Translations under genes and position numbers: made by a program
In this document: piece by piece, positions 34,175-43,669 of the stretch
Layout: each line of letters opens with the position of its first letter
How positions within the stretch are numbered: position 1 is the first letter of the stretch
Assembly: GCF_003074055.1 (NCBI RefSeq)
Contig: NZ_CP029043.1
Coordinates: forward strand, 6,750,501 to 6,814,500
Source of the DNA: Streptomyces nigra
Lineage (GTDB): Bacteria > Actinomycetota > Actinomycetes > Streptomycetales > Streptomycetaceae
Length of the DNA stretch: 64,000 nt
Direction: 5' to 3'
The notes under the pieces: model-generated
What the model was told of the DNA's origin: nothing
What the model saw: only the letters and a program-made list of their open reading frames with translations
Database searches by the model: none

Positions 34175-34807
34175 TCAGCCCAGCAGCACCACCTCCAGGG
34201 TGCGCGGACCGTGCACCCCCTCCACCCGGTCGAGCTCGATGTCGCTGGTCGCCGAGGGCCCGGAGATCCAGGTGAGCGGGCGGGCCGGGTCGAGGCGTTC
34301 GAGCGCCTGCGGGACGGACGAGACGACCTGCTCCGGGACCCGCACGACACAGATGTGGTGGTCGGGGACGAGCGTGATGCGGCGGCGGCCCTGGTCGGGG
34401 GAGCCGTCGAGAACGATGGTGCCGGTCTCGGCGATCGCGACCGCGCAGCCGGTGACCACGCTCTCCACCTTGTCCAGCTCTCGCGCCGTGCTGATCTCGC
34501 GGTCGTGCACGCGCGTGGGATCAGCGGCCGACAGCCACTCCGGCGGCAGCCCCGGCGGCACGAGCACGTACTGTGGTCCGCGCTGGGCCAGCAACCGCAT
34601 GATCAGGTCCGGAAGTTCCTCCGCGTCCGCGCGGTGCACGATCGCCCGGTAGTCCGCCAGGTTCTCCGCCAGCAGGTCCACCGTCTCCTCGACGGTCCGC
34701 TTCCCGTGCTGACGCAGATAGTCCCGTTCGACCGGCGCGTCCTCACCCGGCGGCACATCCGCCAGCGCCCGCCGCACCCGGCCCAGAATCCGTTCCCTGG
34801 CGCTCAC
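34175..34807 (-). CDS. lutC: L-lactate utilization protein C (LUD domain)
   Basis: 210 residues of the LutC/YkgG family, with VVTGCAVAIAETGTIVLDGS and HICVVRVPEQVV in the LUD domain. It is one subunit of the three-part iron-sulfur L-lactate oxidase LutABC, which oxidises L-lactate to pyruvate. The GTG start overlaps the lutB stop (GTGA). It ends the minus-strand run that begins at rhaI, converging on the TetR gene. Confidence 0.9.
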   Translation of the reverse strand: MSARERILGRVRRALADVPPGEDAPVERDYLRQHGKRTVEETVDLLAENLADYRAIVHRADAEELPDLIMRLLAQRGPQYVLVPPGLPPEWLSAADPTRVHDREISTARELDKVESVVTGCAVAIAETGTIVLDGSPDQGRRRITLVPDHHICVVRVPEQVVSSVPQALERLDPARPLTWISGPSATSDIELDRVEGVHGPRTLEVVLLG

Positions 34808-36282
34808 TTCGCTCCGTCCTTTCCGCCGTTCGTCCGCAGCCACCAGTCCCGGAACGGCTCCGCCGGCACCTGCGGCAGATCCCGCGTCCCGCTCCACGCC
34901 CGGCCGGGTCCCGGCAGCGTCCGCGGATGCAGCCGCCGGGTGCGCGAGGCGAGCCTCTGGCCGGTGCGCAGAGCCGCCGGACGGCTGAACGCCCATCGCG
35001 CGGCCCGCATCGCCGCGCGCTCGGCCGCGTGCCCCTTCGCCGGCTTGAGGACCACCTTGTCGCCCCGCGAGGTCACCTGGCCGCCCTCGACGACCCGCTC
35101 CCGCAGATGCACCAGCACCTCGGGGATGTCGATGGCGACCGGGCACACCTCGTAGCAGGCACCGCACAGCGACGAGGCGTACGGCAGCGACGCGTCGATC
35201 TCGCTCCCCGTACCCCGGAGCTGGGGGCTGAGGATCGCGCCGATCGGGCCCGGGTAGACCGAGCCGTAGGCGTGCCCGCCGGCCCGCTCGTACACCGGGC
35301 ACACGTTGAGGCAGGCCGAGCAGCGGATGCAGCGCAGGGCCTGCCGGCCCACCTCGTCGGCGAGGGTGTCGGTGCGCCCGTTGTCGAGCAGCACCAGATG
35401 GAAGGCGCGCGGCCCGTCCCCGTCGGTGGTGCCGGTCCACATCGAGGTGTACGGGTTCATGCGCTCGGCGGTGGAGGAGCGGGGGAGGGTCTGCAGAAAC
35501 ACCTCCAGGTCCCGCCAGGTGGGCACGATCTTCTCGATGCCGACCACCGAGATCAGTGTCTCGGGCAGCGTCAGGCACATCCGCCCGTTGCCCTCGGACT
35601 CCACGACGACCAGGGTGCCGGTCTCGGCCACCATGAAGTTGGCGCCGGAGATCCCCACCTTCGCGCGCAGGAACTTCTCCCGCAGATGCAGCCGGGCGGC
35701 CTCGGTCAGCTCGGCGGGCGTGTCCGTCAGCCTGTCGGGGGCGGGCCGGCCCCACTCGCCCATCTCGCGGCGGAAGATGTCCCGGATCTCACCGCGGTTG
35801 CGGTGGATCGCCGGGACCAGGATGTGCGAGGGCCGGTCCCTGCCCAACTGCACGATCAGCTCGGCGAGATCGGTCTCGTAGGCGCGGATGCCCTCCGCCT
35901 CCAGCGCCTCGTTCAGCCCGATCTCCTGGGTGGCCATCGACTTGACCTTGACGACCTCCGACTCGCCGGTCGCCTTCACCAGATCGGCCACGATCCGGTT
36001 GGCCTCGTCGGCGTCGGCGGCCCAGTGGACGGTGCCGCCCGCCGCCGTCACCGACTCCTCCAACTGCTCCAGATACCGGTCCAGACGGCGCAGCGTGTGG
36101 TCCTTGATCCGCTTGCCCGCCTCCCGCAGCGTCGCCCAGTCCGACACCTCGGCGACCGCCTTGGCGCGCTTGGCGCGGATGGTGTGCGTGGCGTGCCGCA
36201 GATTGCCCCGCAGCGTCGCGTCGTGCACCGCCTCCCGGGCGGCCTCGGGGAACGCCGGCATCCCGACGAACGTGCCACTCAT
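34804..36282 (-). CDS. lutB: L-lactate utilization protein B (iron-sulfur)
   Basis: 492 residues. An N-terminal LUD domain (about 60-300) is followed by two 4Fe-4S clusters, CIRCSACLNVCPVY near 319 and CGACYEVCPVAID near 376, and a Pro/Arg-rich tail. Part of LutABC; electrons from L-lactate oxidation pass through these clusters. ATG overlaps the lutA stop (ATGA). Confidence 0.93.
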   Translation of the reverse strand: MSGTFVGMPAFPEAAREAVHDATLRGNLRHATHTIRAKRAKAVAEVSDWATLREAGKRIKDHTLRRLDRYLEQLEESVTAAGGTVHWAADADEANRIVADLVKATGESEVVKVKSMATQEIGLNEALEAEGIRAYETDLAELIVQLGRDRPSHILVPAIHRNRGEIRDIFRREMGEWGRPAPDRLTDTPAELTEAARLHLREKFLRAKVGISGANFMVAETGTLVVVESEGNGRMCLTLPETLISVVGIEKIVPTWRDLEVFLQTLPRSSTAERMNPYTSMWTGTTDGDGPRAFHLVLLDNGRTDTLADEVGRQALRCIRCSACLNVCPVYERAGGHAYGSVYPGPIGAILSPQLRGTGSEIDASLPYASSLCGACYEVCPVAIDIPEVLVHLRERVVEGGQVTSRGDKVVLKPAKGHAAERAAMRAARWAFSRPAALRTGQRLASRTRRLHPRTLPGPGRAWSGTRDLPQVPAEPFRDWWLRTNGGKDGAK

Positions 36283-37034
36283 ACGGCCGGGTCCTCCTTC
36301 GTGCTCGCCAGGATCTCCGCGATGTGCACCGGCCGCATCCCCGTCCGCAGCCGGGCCATGGTGCCGCCGATGTGCATCAGACAGGAGTTGTCGGCCGCGC
36401 ACAGCACCTCGGCGCCCGTCGACGCGGCGTTGCGCACCTTGTCCGCGCCCATCGCCGCCGAGACGTCCGGGTTCTTCAGCGCGAAGGTGCCGCCGAAGCC
36501 GCAGCACTCCTCCGCGCCCGGCAGCTCGGCCAGCTCCAGGCCCTCGACGGCCCGCAGCAGCCGCAGCGGCCGCTCGCCGAGCCCCAGCGACCGCAGCCCG
36601 TGACAGGTCGGGTGGTACGTCACCCGGTGCGGGTAGTACGCCCCGACGTCCGTCACCTCCAGCACGTCCACCAGGAACTCCGTCAGCTCGTACGTCCGGG
36701 GCACCACCGGGGCCAGCGTGGCCGCGAGCGAGTCGCCGCGCCCCTCGGCCCGGGCCCGCTCGCCCATCCGCGGATACAGCTCCCGCACCATCGCCCCGCA
36801 CGAGCCCGACGGGGTGACGATCGCGTCGTACTCCCCGAAGACATCGGAGAAATGCCGCGCCAACGGCTCCGCCTCATGCCGGTAGCCGGTGTTGTAGTGG
36901 GCCTGCCCGCAACAGGTCTGCGCCATCGGGAAGTCGACGTCGACGCCCAGTCTGGTCAGCAGTTTCACCACGGCACGGCCGGTGTCCGGATAGAGCGTGT
37001 CGTTGACACAGGTCAGGAACAGGGCGACACGCAT
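36279..37034 (-). CDS. lutA: L-lactate utilization protein A (CCG domain)
   Basis: 251 residues with two CCG cysteine-rich motifs, MAQTCCGQAHYNTGY near 38-52 and AEECCGFGGTFALKNPDV near 172-189, typical of the LutA/GlpC-like Fe-S subunit. AAGGAG lies 6 nt before the ATG. It begins 71 bp after rhaB ends on the same strand, so lutABC is probably read from the rhamnose promoter. That places L-lactate oxidation directly after the step that forms L-lactate from rhamnose. Confidence 0.92.
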   Translation of the reverse strand: MRVALFLTCVNDTLYPDTGRAVVKLLTRLGVDVDFPMAQTCCGQAHYNTGYRHEAEPLARHFSDVFGEYDAIVTPSGSCGAMVRELYPRMGERARAEGRGDSLAATLAPVVPRTYELTEFLVDVLEVTDVGAYYPHRVTYHPTCHGLRSLGLGERPLRLLRAVEGLELAELPGAEECCGFGGTFALKNPDVSAAMGADKVRNAASTGAEVLCAADNSCLMHIGGTMARLRTGMRPVHIAEILASTKEDPAV

Positions 37035-37105
37035 CGCGGCTCCTTCGGGGTCGGTCATCGGACGAGTGCAGGGTAGTGCGGCGACACGCTCACGGGGAGA
37101 CCCGC

Positions 37106-38554
37106 TCACGGCCGGGCGAGCCGGGCCTCCGCCGCCGCCCAGCGCGCCGGGTCCCCGCCCGGCTCGTACCGGGCGAGCGGCTGCGTACGGCGCAACAGGC
37201 GCCGCCCCCCGTCCAGATCGCCGGCGAGCCCGTGGGCCCGCGCCTGGACGAGGACGTTGCCCAGGGCGGCGGCCTCGGCCGGGCCGGCGACCACCGGCAG
37301 CCCGCACGCGTCGGCCGTCAGCCGGCACAGCAGGGCGTTGCGCGCCCCGCCCCCGACCACGTGCACGACGTCGACCGGGTGACCGGCGAGGCGCTGCGCG
37401 TCCTGGACGGCCCTCCGGTGTGCCAGCGCGAGCGAGTCGAGGATGCAGCGGGTGATCTCGGCGGGCGTCTCGGGCACCGGCTGCCCCGACGCCCGGCACG
37501 CCCCGGCGATCCGCTCAGGCATCCGGCCCGGCGCCAGGAACGCGGCGTCGCCCGCGTCCACGACCGACCGTAGCGCGGGCATCCGGGCCGCCTCCCGCAG
37601 CAGCCCGTCCAACTCGGGGTCGCCCCAGGCCCGCAGGCACTCCTGGAGCAGCCAGAGCCCCATGATGTTCCGCAGATAGCGGACCGTGCCGTCCAGGCCC
37701 AGCTCGTTGGTGAAGTTGGCGGCCCGGCTCTCCTCCGTCAGGACCGGGGCCCGCAGTTCCAGCCCGGCCAGCGACCAGGTGCCCGTGCAGATGTACGCGA
37801 ACCGCTCGCCCTCCGCCGGTACGGCGGCCACCGCGGAGGCGGTGTCGTGCGAGCCGACCGCGGTCACCGGCACCGGCCCGGCGAGCCCCGTCTCCTCCAG
37901 CACCTCGGCGCGCAGCACCCCCGCCGGGTCGCCGGGACTCCGCAGCGGCGCGAACAGGCTCAGGTCCACGCCCAGCCGGTCGGCGAGCCCGTACGCCCAG
38001 TCCCGGGTGCGTGGGTCGATCAGCTGGGTGGTGGAGGCGTTGGTCAGCTCGGTCCCCTGGTCGCCGGTGAGCCAGTAGGCCATCAGGTCGGGGATGAGCA
38101 ACAGCCGCTCTGCCTGCGCCAGTTGGACGGAGTTCCGGGCGGCCGCCAGCTGGTACAGGGTGTTGAACGGCGCGTACTGCAGTCCTGTGGCCGCGTACAG
38201 CTCGTCCGCCGGCACGGTCTCCCACACCGTCCGGGCGACCCCGTCCGTGCGGGTGTCCCGGTAGTGCACGGGGTTGCCGAGCAGCGCCCCGTCCGCGTCC
38301 AGCAGCCCGTGGTCCACGGCCCAGCTGTCGATGCCGACGGAGTCGACCTGCCCTGCCGCCCGCAGCCCGTCCAGCACCCCCGCGTACAGGCCCAGGACGT
38401 CCCAGCGCAGGCCCTCGGGCACCCGCACCGGCCGGTTCGGGAAGCGGTGCGCCTCCGTCAGCTCCAGGCTCCCGGGGCCGACGCGGCCGACCATGATCCG
38501 CCCGCTGGACGCGCCGAGGTCGACCGCCGCGTACGCCCGCACGTCCGCGCTCAT
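37106..38554 (-). CDS. rhaB: L-rhamnulokinase
   Basis: 482 residues, FGGY kinase family. The N-terminal VDLGASSGRIMVGRV and GIDSWAVDHGLLD near 75-87 are rhamnulokinase signatures, and the C-terminal HVVGGGARNALLCRLTAD near 400 is the ATP-site block. Phosphorylates L-rhamnulose to L-rhamnulose 1-phosphate. ATGA overlap with rhaEW shows tight coupling in the operon. Confidence 0.95.
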   Translation of the reverse strand: MSADVRAYAAVDLGASSGRIMVGRVGPGSLELTEAHRFPNRPVRVPEGLRWDVLGLYAGVLDGLRAAGQVDSVGIDSWAVDHGLLDADGALLGNPVHYRDTRTDGVARTVWETVPADELYAATGLQYAPFNTLYQLAAARNSVQLAQAERLLLIPDLMAYWLTGDQGTELTNASTTQLIDPRTRDWAYGLADRLGVDLSLFAPLRSPGDPAGVLRAEVLEETGLAGPVPVTAVGSHDTASAVAAVPAEGERFAYICTGTWSLAGLELRAPVLTEESRAANFTNELGLDGTVRYLRNIMGLWLLQECLRAWGDPELDGLLREAARMPALRSVVDAGDAAFLAPGRMPERIAGACRASGQPVPETPAEITRCILDSLALAHRRAVQDAQRLAGHPVDVVHVVGGGARNALLCRLTADACGLPVVAGPAEAAALGNVLVQARAHGLAGDLDGGRRLLRRTQPLARYEPGGDPARWAAAEARLARP

Positions 38555-40587
38555 CGCAGGAAGGCGGCCGCGACACCGGCGTCGACCGGGATGTGCAGGC
38601 CGGTGGTGTGGGTCAGCTCGCCGCCGGTCAGCGCGAACACGGCGTTGGCGACGTGCTCGGGCAGCACCTCCCGCTTGAGCAGGGTCCGCTGCGCGTAGAA
38701 CTCGCCGAGCTTCGCCTCCTCCACGCCGTACACCGCGGCCCGCTGGGCACCCCAGCCGCCCGCGAAGATGCCCGAACCGCGCACCACGCCGTCCGGGTTG
38801 ACCCCGTTGACGCGGATGCCGTGCTCACCGAGCTCGGCGGCGAGCAGCCGCACCTGATGGGCCTGGTCGGCCTTGGTGGCGCCGTACGCGATGTTGTTCG
38901 GGCCGGCGAACACACCGTTCTTGGAGGCGATGTAGACGATGTCGCCGCCGAGTCCCTGCGCGGTCATCACACGGGCCGCCTCCCGGGACACGAGGAAGGA
39001 GCCGCGCGCCATGATGGCGTGCTGCAGGTCCCAGTCCCGCGCCGAGGTCTCGAGCAGCGGCTTGGAGATGGAGATGCCCGCGTTGTTGACGACCAGGTCG
39101 ACCCCGCCGAACGCGAGGACGGCCGTCCGGAAGGCCGCGGCGATCTGCTGCTCGTCGGTCACGTCCACCGTCACGGCGACGGCCCGGTCGGGGCCGCCCA
39201 GCTCCTCGGCGACCGCGGTCGCGTTCTCGCCGTTCAGGTCCGCGACGACCACGCACGCGCCCTCGGCGGCCAGCCGGTGCGCGATGGCCTTCCCGATGCC
39301 GCTGCCCGCGCCGGTGACCAGCGCGACCCGGGTCGCCAGCGCCTTGGGCGGCGGCATCCGGCGGAGCTTGGCCTCCTCCAGCGCCCAGTACTCGATGCGG
39401 AACTTCTCCGCCTCCTCGATCGGCGCGTACCGGGAGACCGCCTCGGCGCCGCGCATCACGTTGATGGCGTTCAGGTAGAACTCGCCCGCGACCCGGGCGG
39501 TCTGCTTGTCCTTGCCGAAGCTGAACATGCCGACCCCGGGGATCAGCACGATCGCCGGGTCCGCCCCGCGCATCGCGGGGGAGTCGGGCCGGGCGTGCCG
39601 CCGGTAGTAGGCGGCGTACTCCTCGCGGTACGCGGTGTGCAGCTCGGTCAGCCGGGCCAGGGCCTGTTCCAGCGGCGCGGTGGGCGGCAGGTCCAGGACG
39701 AGCGGCCGCACCTTGGTGCGCAGGAAGTGGTCGGGGCAGGAGGTGCCCAGCGCGGCGAGCCGCGGATGCTCGGCACGGGCCAGGAAGTCCAGCACGGCCG
39801 GCGAGTCGTCGAAGTGCCCGACCTGCGGCCGGTCCTGGGAGGCGACGGCCCGCACATACGGTGCCAGCGCCGCCGCCCGCTCCCGCCGCCCGTCCTCCGG
39901 CAGTGCCTCGTACCCCTCCAGGACGGGCCCGAAGGGCTCGGCCCTGCCCCGTTCGGCGAGAAAGGCCTCGGCGGTGCGGATGACGTGCAGGGAGTTGCGC
40001 TCGCACTCCTCCGAGGTGTCGCCCCAGGCCGTGATGCCGTGCCCGCCGAGCACACAGCCGATCGCGTGCGGGTGGGCCTCCTTCACGGCGGCGATGTCCA
40101 GGCCGAGCTGGAACCCGGGCCGCCGCCACGGCACCCACACCACGGTGTCCCCGAAGCACTCGGCGGTCAGCTTCTCCCCGTCGGCCGCGCAGGCCAGCGC
40201 GATCCCGGAGTCCGGGTGCAGATGGTCCACGTGCGCGGCGTCGACCAGCCCGTGCATGGCGGTGTCGATGGAGGGCGCGGCACCGCCCTTGCCGTGCAGG
40301 CAGTAGTCGAACCCGGCGACCATCTCGTCCTCGCGCTCGACACCGGGGTAGACGTCCTTCAGCGCCCGCAGCCGGTCCAGGCGCAGCACGGCGAGCCCGT
40401 CCTCGGCCAGTGTCCCGAGGTCGCCTCCGGACCCCTTGACCCACATCAGCTCCACGTCACCGCCGGTGACGGGATCGACCTCCCGCCCCTTGGCGGAGGC
40501 GTTCCCCCCGGCGTAGTTGGTGTTCCGGGGATCGGCCCCCAGCCGACGAGAGCGAGCGAGCAGAGCGGCGACTTCACGGTGAACCAT
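38551..40587 (-). CDS. rhaEW: Bifunctional rhamnulose-1-P aldolase / lactaldehyde dehydrogenase
   Basis: 678 residues. The N-terminal class II aldolase domain (about 1-400) holds the zinc histidines, for example HVDHLHPDSG, and CVLGGHGITAWG. The C-terminal SDR (about 420-678) has TGAGSGIGKAIA near 426, NNAGIS near 517, and YGATKAD (Tyr/Lys). It splits rhamnulose 1-phosphate to DHAP and L-lactaldehyde. The SDR half is proposed to oxidise the aldehyde to L-lactate. The ATG at 40587 gives the normal family length; the upstream rhaI frame overlaps it by 14 bp. Confidence 0.93.
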   Translation of the reverse strand: MVHREVAALLARSRRLGADPRNTNYAGGNASAKGREVDPVTGGDVELMWVKGSGGDLGTLAEDGLAVLRLDRLRALKDVYPGVEREDEMVAGFDYCLHGKGGAAPSIDTAMHGLVDAAHVDHLHPDSGIALACAADGEKLTAECFGDTVVWVPWRRPGFQLGLDIAAVKEAHPHAIGCVLGGHGITAWGDTSEECERNSLHVIRTAEAFLAERGRAEPFGPVLEGYEALPEDGRRERAAALAPYVRAVASQDRPQVGHFDDSPAVLDFLARAEHPRLAALGTSCPDHFLRTKVRPLVLDLPPTAPLEQALARLTELHTAYREEYAAYYRRHARPDSPAMRGADPAIVLIPGVGMFSFGKDKQTARVAGEFYLNAINVMRGAEAVSRYAPIEEAEKFRIEYWALEEAKLRRMPPPKALATRVALVTGAGSGIGKAIAHRLAAEGACVVVADLNGENATAVAEELGGPDRAVAVTVDVTDEQQIAAAFRTAVLAFGGVDLVVNNAGISISKPLLETSARDWDLQHAIMARGSFLVSREAARVMTAQGLGGDIVYIASKNGVFAGPNNIAYGATKADQAHQVRLLAAELGEHGIRVNGVNPDGVVRGSGIFAGGWGAQRAAVYGVEEAKLGEFYAQRTLLKREVLPEHVANAVFALTGGELTHTTGLHIPVDAGVAAAFLR

Positions 40588-41857
40588 GACAACCAGTCCT
40601 TGAAAAGAGGGTGAGCGGAACGCGCCTCCAGGGGCGGGGGTGCGCGGCAAGCCCCCACGAGCCCGCGGTCCGCGATGAAACAGAACCCGGCAGACGCCTA
40701 CGCCCCCCACCCCGCCTGCTCGCCCCCACCCGCTCGGCCACGATCCTCTCGGCCCACCCCGAACGGGCGTACGCGGTAAGGGGATCGGGGTCCAGCCCCA
40801 TCTCCCCGCGCACCTCGCGCAGCAGCGGCCGTACGTCCGTGTTGTACGCGTCCATCAGCACGGCGTTCGCCCGGAGGACGTCGCCGGCGGCCTGTGCGTC
40901 GGCCAGGGCGGCGCGGTCCACGAGCAGGGCCTTCGCGGTGGCCTCCTGGACGTTCATCACCGACCGGATGATCGCCGGGATCTTCGCCTCGATGTTGTGG
41001 CACTGGTCGAGCATGAAGGCCACACCGGAGCCGAACCCGTCCCCGCGCACCACCTCGTGCAGGATGCGGAACAGCTGGAAGGGGTCGGCGGCGCCCACCA
41101 TCAGGTCGTCGTCGGCGTAGAACCGCGAGTTGAAGTCGAACCCGCCGAGCCGGCCCTCGCGCAGCAGCGTCGCGACGATGAACTCGATGTTGGTGCCGGG
41201 CGCGTGATGGCCGGTGTCCACGACGACCTGGGCCTTCGGGCCGAGCTTGAGGCAGTGCGCGTAGGCCGTCCCCCAGTCCGGGACGTCGGTCGTGTAGAAG
41301 GCCGGCTCGAAGAGCTTGTACTCCAGCAGCATCCGCTGCCCCTCGCCGAGCCGCCCGTACACCTCGGCCAATGCCTCCGCCAACCGGTCCTGGCGGGCGC
41401 GGATGTCGTCCTGGCCGGGGTAGTTGGTGCCGTCGGCGAACCACAGCTTCAGATCCCGGGACCCGGTGGCGTCCATGATGTCGACGCACTCCAGCAGATG
41501 GTCCACGGCCTTGCGGCGGACCGCCGCGTCGGGGTGGCAGACGCTGCCCAGCCGGTAGGCGTCGTCCTGGAAGGTGTTGGAGTTGATCGTGCCGAGCCGC
41601 AGTCCGCGGTCCTCGGCGTGCCGGGCCAGCGCGGCGTAGTCGTCGACCCGGTCCCACGGGATGTGCAGGGCGACGGTGGGCGCCACCCCGGTGAACGCGT
41701 GCACCTGGGCGGCGTCGTCCAGCTTCTCCCACGGCGAGCGCGGCACGCCCTGCTGGGCGAAGACCTTGAAGCGCGTCCCCGAGTTCCCGTACGCCCACGA
41801 CGGCGTTTCGACGGCCTGGGACTTGAGTGCGGCCTTCACCGCGGCGAGCTCGGTCAC
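40574..41857 (-). CDS. rhaI: L-rhamnose isomerase, 3' end apparently frameshifted
   Basis: 427 residues as written, starting GTG with CAGGAG 7 nt before. TIM-barrel metal-dependent isomerase; conserved blocks include FADGTNYPGQDD, YKLFEPAFYTTDVPDWG, DTGHHAPGTNIEFIV and GGFDFNSRFYADDDLMVG. It converts L-rhamnose to L-rhamnulose. After AERIVAERVG the frame runs about 40 low-complexity residues and overlaps rhaEW. In the next frame the DNA reads GEQAGWGA and then stops at 40698-40700, the kind of short tail expected. One base is probably missing from the C-run at 40723-40727. The core is intact. Confidence 0.9.
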   Translation of the reverse strand: MTELAAVKAALKSQAVETPSWAYGNSGTRFKVFAQQGVPRSPWEKLDDAAQVHAFTGVAPTVALHIPWDRVDDYAALARHAEDRGLRLGTINSNTFQDDAYRLGSVCHPDAAVRRKAVDHLLECVDIMDATGSRDLKLWFADGTNYPGQDDIRARQDRLAEALAEVYGRLGEGQRMLLEYKLFEPAFYTTDVPDWGTAYAHCLKLGPKAQVVVDTGHHAPGTNIEFIVATLLREGRLGGFDFNSRFYADDDLMVGAADPFQLFRILHEVVRGDGFGSGVAFMLDQCHNIEAKIPAIIRSVMNVQEATAKALLVDRAALADAQAAGDVLRANAVLMDAYNTDVRPLLREVRGEMGLDPDPLTAYARSGWAERIVAERVGASRRGGGRRRLPGSVSSRTAGSWGLAAHPRPWRRVPLTLFSRTGCHGSP

Positions 41858-41928
41858 TGAGGGCTCCTGTGACGTCGGGACCTGGATCGATGGGGGGAGC
41901 GGCGGACCGTTTCACCGTGACGGCACTA

Positions 41929-41940
41929 TGAAACGATTCA
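41929..41940. promoter_or_regulatory. LacI-type operator before rhaI
   Basis: TGAAACGATTCA is a near-perfect dyad (TGAAAC/GATTCA against ideal GTTTCA), 72 bp upstream of the rhaI start on the divergent side. A similar site lies at 42094. Likely bound by the LacI-family protein encoded at 47260-48285. Confidence 0.6.
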
Positions 41941-42093
41941 GAACGGGAACGTATGAGCCTGCCGCAGGGGTGTCAACCCCCGTGCCGCCGCGGCTTCCCC
42001 GTGACGTGGCTGCGATCAACCCGCCCCGCAATATTTCGCCACGCACCCATTGACGTGACATGGGGTCCGTGCCTAACGTCCCGGCAACCGAGT

Positions 42094-42105
42094 TGAAACC
42101 TTTCA
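42094..42105. promoter_or_regulatory. LacI-type operator before the rhamnose ABC genes
   Basis: TGAAACCTTTCA, the same 12-bp dyad form as at 41929, lies 47 bp before the start of the importer ATPase gene. Two such sites, one by each divergent start, suggest coordinate repression of both operons. The remaining 294-bp gap shows no gene. Confidence 0.6.
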
Positions 42106-42151
42106 CGACTTCCGGGCGGCCCGTCCCGCCGGTGTCGTCGAGGAGCCCCCA

Positions 42152-43669
42152 ATGACCCACCCGTCCACCACGGGTCCGGCCCCGGTTCTGGCGCTCAGGG
42201 ACGTCTCCAAGTCCTTCGGCGCGGTCCGCGCCCTGCGGGACGTCTCCCTGGAGCTGTTCCCCGGGGAGGTGCACGCCCTCGCAGGCGAGAACGGCGCCGG
42301 CAAGTCCACCCTGATCAAGACGCTCGCCGGGGTGCACCGGCCCGACAGCGGCCAGGTGCTGCTCGACGGCACGCCTGTCGTCTTCCACGGACCCGGCGAC
42401 GCCCGCGACGCCGGCATCGCCGTGATCTACCAGGAGCCGACCCTCTTCCCGGACCTGTCGATCGCCGAGAACATCTTCATGGGCCGCCAGCCGCGGCGCG
42501 CCCTCCGCCGCATCGACCACCGGGCCACCCGCGAGGCGACGTCGGCCCTGATGGCCCGGCTCGGTGTCGCGCTCGACCCCGACCGCCCCGCGCGCGGCCT
42601 GTCCATCGCCGACCAGCAGATCGTCGAGATCGCCAAGGCCCTCTCCTTCGACGCCCGTGTGCTGATCATGGACGAGCCGACCGCCGCCCTCACCGGCAGC
42701 GAGGTCGCCCGGCTCTTCGGCGTGGTCCGCGCCCTGCGCGACCAGGGCGCCGCCGTCCTGTTCATCTCCCACCGGCTGGAGGAGATCTTCGAGATCTGCC
42801 GGCGGGTCACGACCCTGCGCGACGGAGCCTTCGTCGCCAGCGAGCCCGTCGACGGCATGACCGAGGACGACCTGGTACGCCGGATGGTCGGCCGCGACCT
42901 CGACGAGCTCTACCCCAAGCAGGACGTCACCCCGGGCGAAGTCGCCCTCAGCGTGCGCCGGCTGACGCGAGAAGGCGTCTTCACCGACGTCTCCTTCGAC
43001 GTACGGCGCGGCGAGATCGTCGGCCTCGCCGGGCTCGTCGGCGCCGGACGCACCGAGGTCGCCCGGGCCGTCTTCGGCGTCGACCGCTGGGACGCCGGCG
43101 AGGTCCACGTCGGCGGCCGGCCCCTCACCAGCGGCGCCCCGTCCACCGCCATGGCCAACGGGCTCGCCCTCGTCCCCGAGGACCGGCGCGCCCAGGGCCT
43201 GGTGATGGATCTGTCCATCGAGCGCAACATCGGCCTCACGGGCCTTGGTTCGACCGTCCGGGCCGGTCTGATGGACCGCGGCGCCGAACGCAGCCGCTCC
43301 CTCGACTGGGCCGTCAAGCTCCAGGTCAAGTACGCCCGGATCGCCGACAGCGTCGCCACCCTGTCCGGCGGCAACCAGCAGAAGGTCGTCCTCGCCAAGT
43401 GGCTCGCCACCGGCCCCAAGGTGCTGATCGTCGACGAACCCACCCGGGGCATCGACGTCGGCACCAAGGCCGAGGTGCACCGGCTGCTCGGCGAACTCGC
43501 CGCCGACGGCGTCGCCGTCCTGATGATCTCCTCCGACCTGCCCGAGATTCTCGGCATGGCCGACCGCGTGCTCGTGATGCACGAGGGACGCCTCACCGCC
43601 GAACTCCCGCGCTCCGAAGCCACCGAGGAGACCGTGATGGCCGCAGCCACCGGGAGGGCCGCCGCATGA
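42152..43669 (+). CDS. rhaT: Rhamnose ABC importer ATPase
   Basis: 505 residues with two fused ABC domains, as in sugar importers of the CUT2 class. The first has Walker A GENGAGKST near 49, with the Q-loop and LSIADQQ; the second has LSGGNQQK and LIVDEPTRGIDVG near 425. GAGGAG lies 7 nt before the ATG. It energises uptake of L-rhamnose with the two permeases and lipoprotein that follow. Coupled to the next gene by ATGA. Confidence 0.92.
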   Translation: MTHPSTTGPAPVLALRDVSKSFGAVRALRDVSLELFPGEVHALAGENGAGKSTLIKTLAGVHRPDSGQVLLDGTPVVFHGPGDARDAGIAVIYQEPTLFPDLSIAENIFMGRQPRRALRRIDHRATREATSALMARLGVALDPDRPARGLSIADQQIVEIAKALSFDARVLIMDEPTAALTGSEVARLFGVVRALRDQGAAVLFISHRLEEIFEICRRVTTLRDGAFVASEPVDGMTEDDLVRRMVGRDLDELYPKQDVTPGEVALSVRRLTREGVFTDVSFDVRRGEIVGLAGLVGAGRTEVARAVFGVDRWDAGEVHVGGRPLTSGAPSTAMANGLALVPEDRRAQGLVMDLSIERNIGLTGLGSTVRAGLMDRGAERSRSLDWAVKLQVKYARIADSVATLSGGNQQKVVLAKWLATGPKVLIVDEPTRGIDVGTKAEVHRLLGELAADGVAVLMISSDLPEILGMADRVLVMHEGRLTAELPRSEATEETVMAAATGRAAA

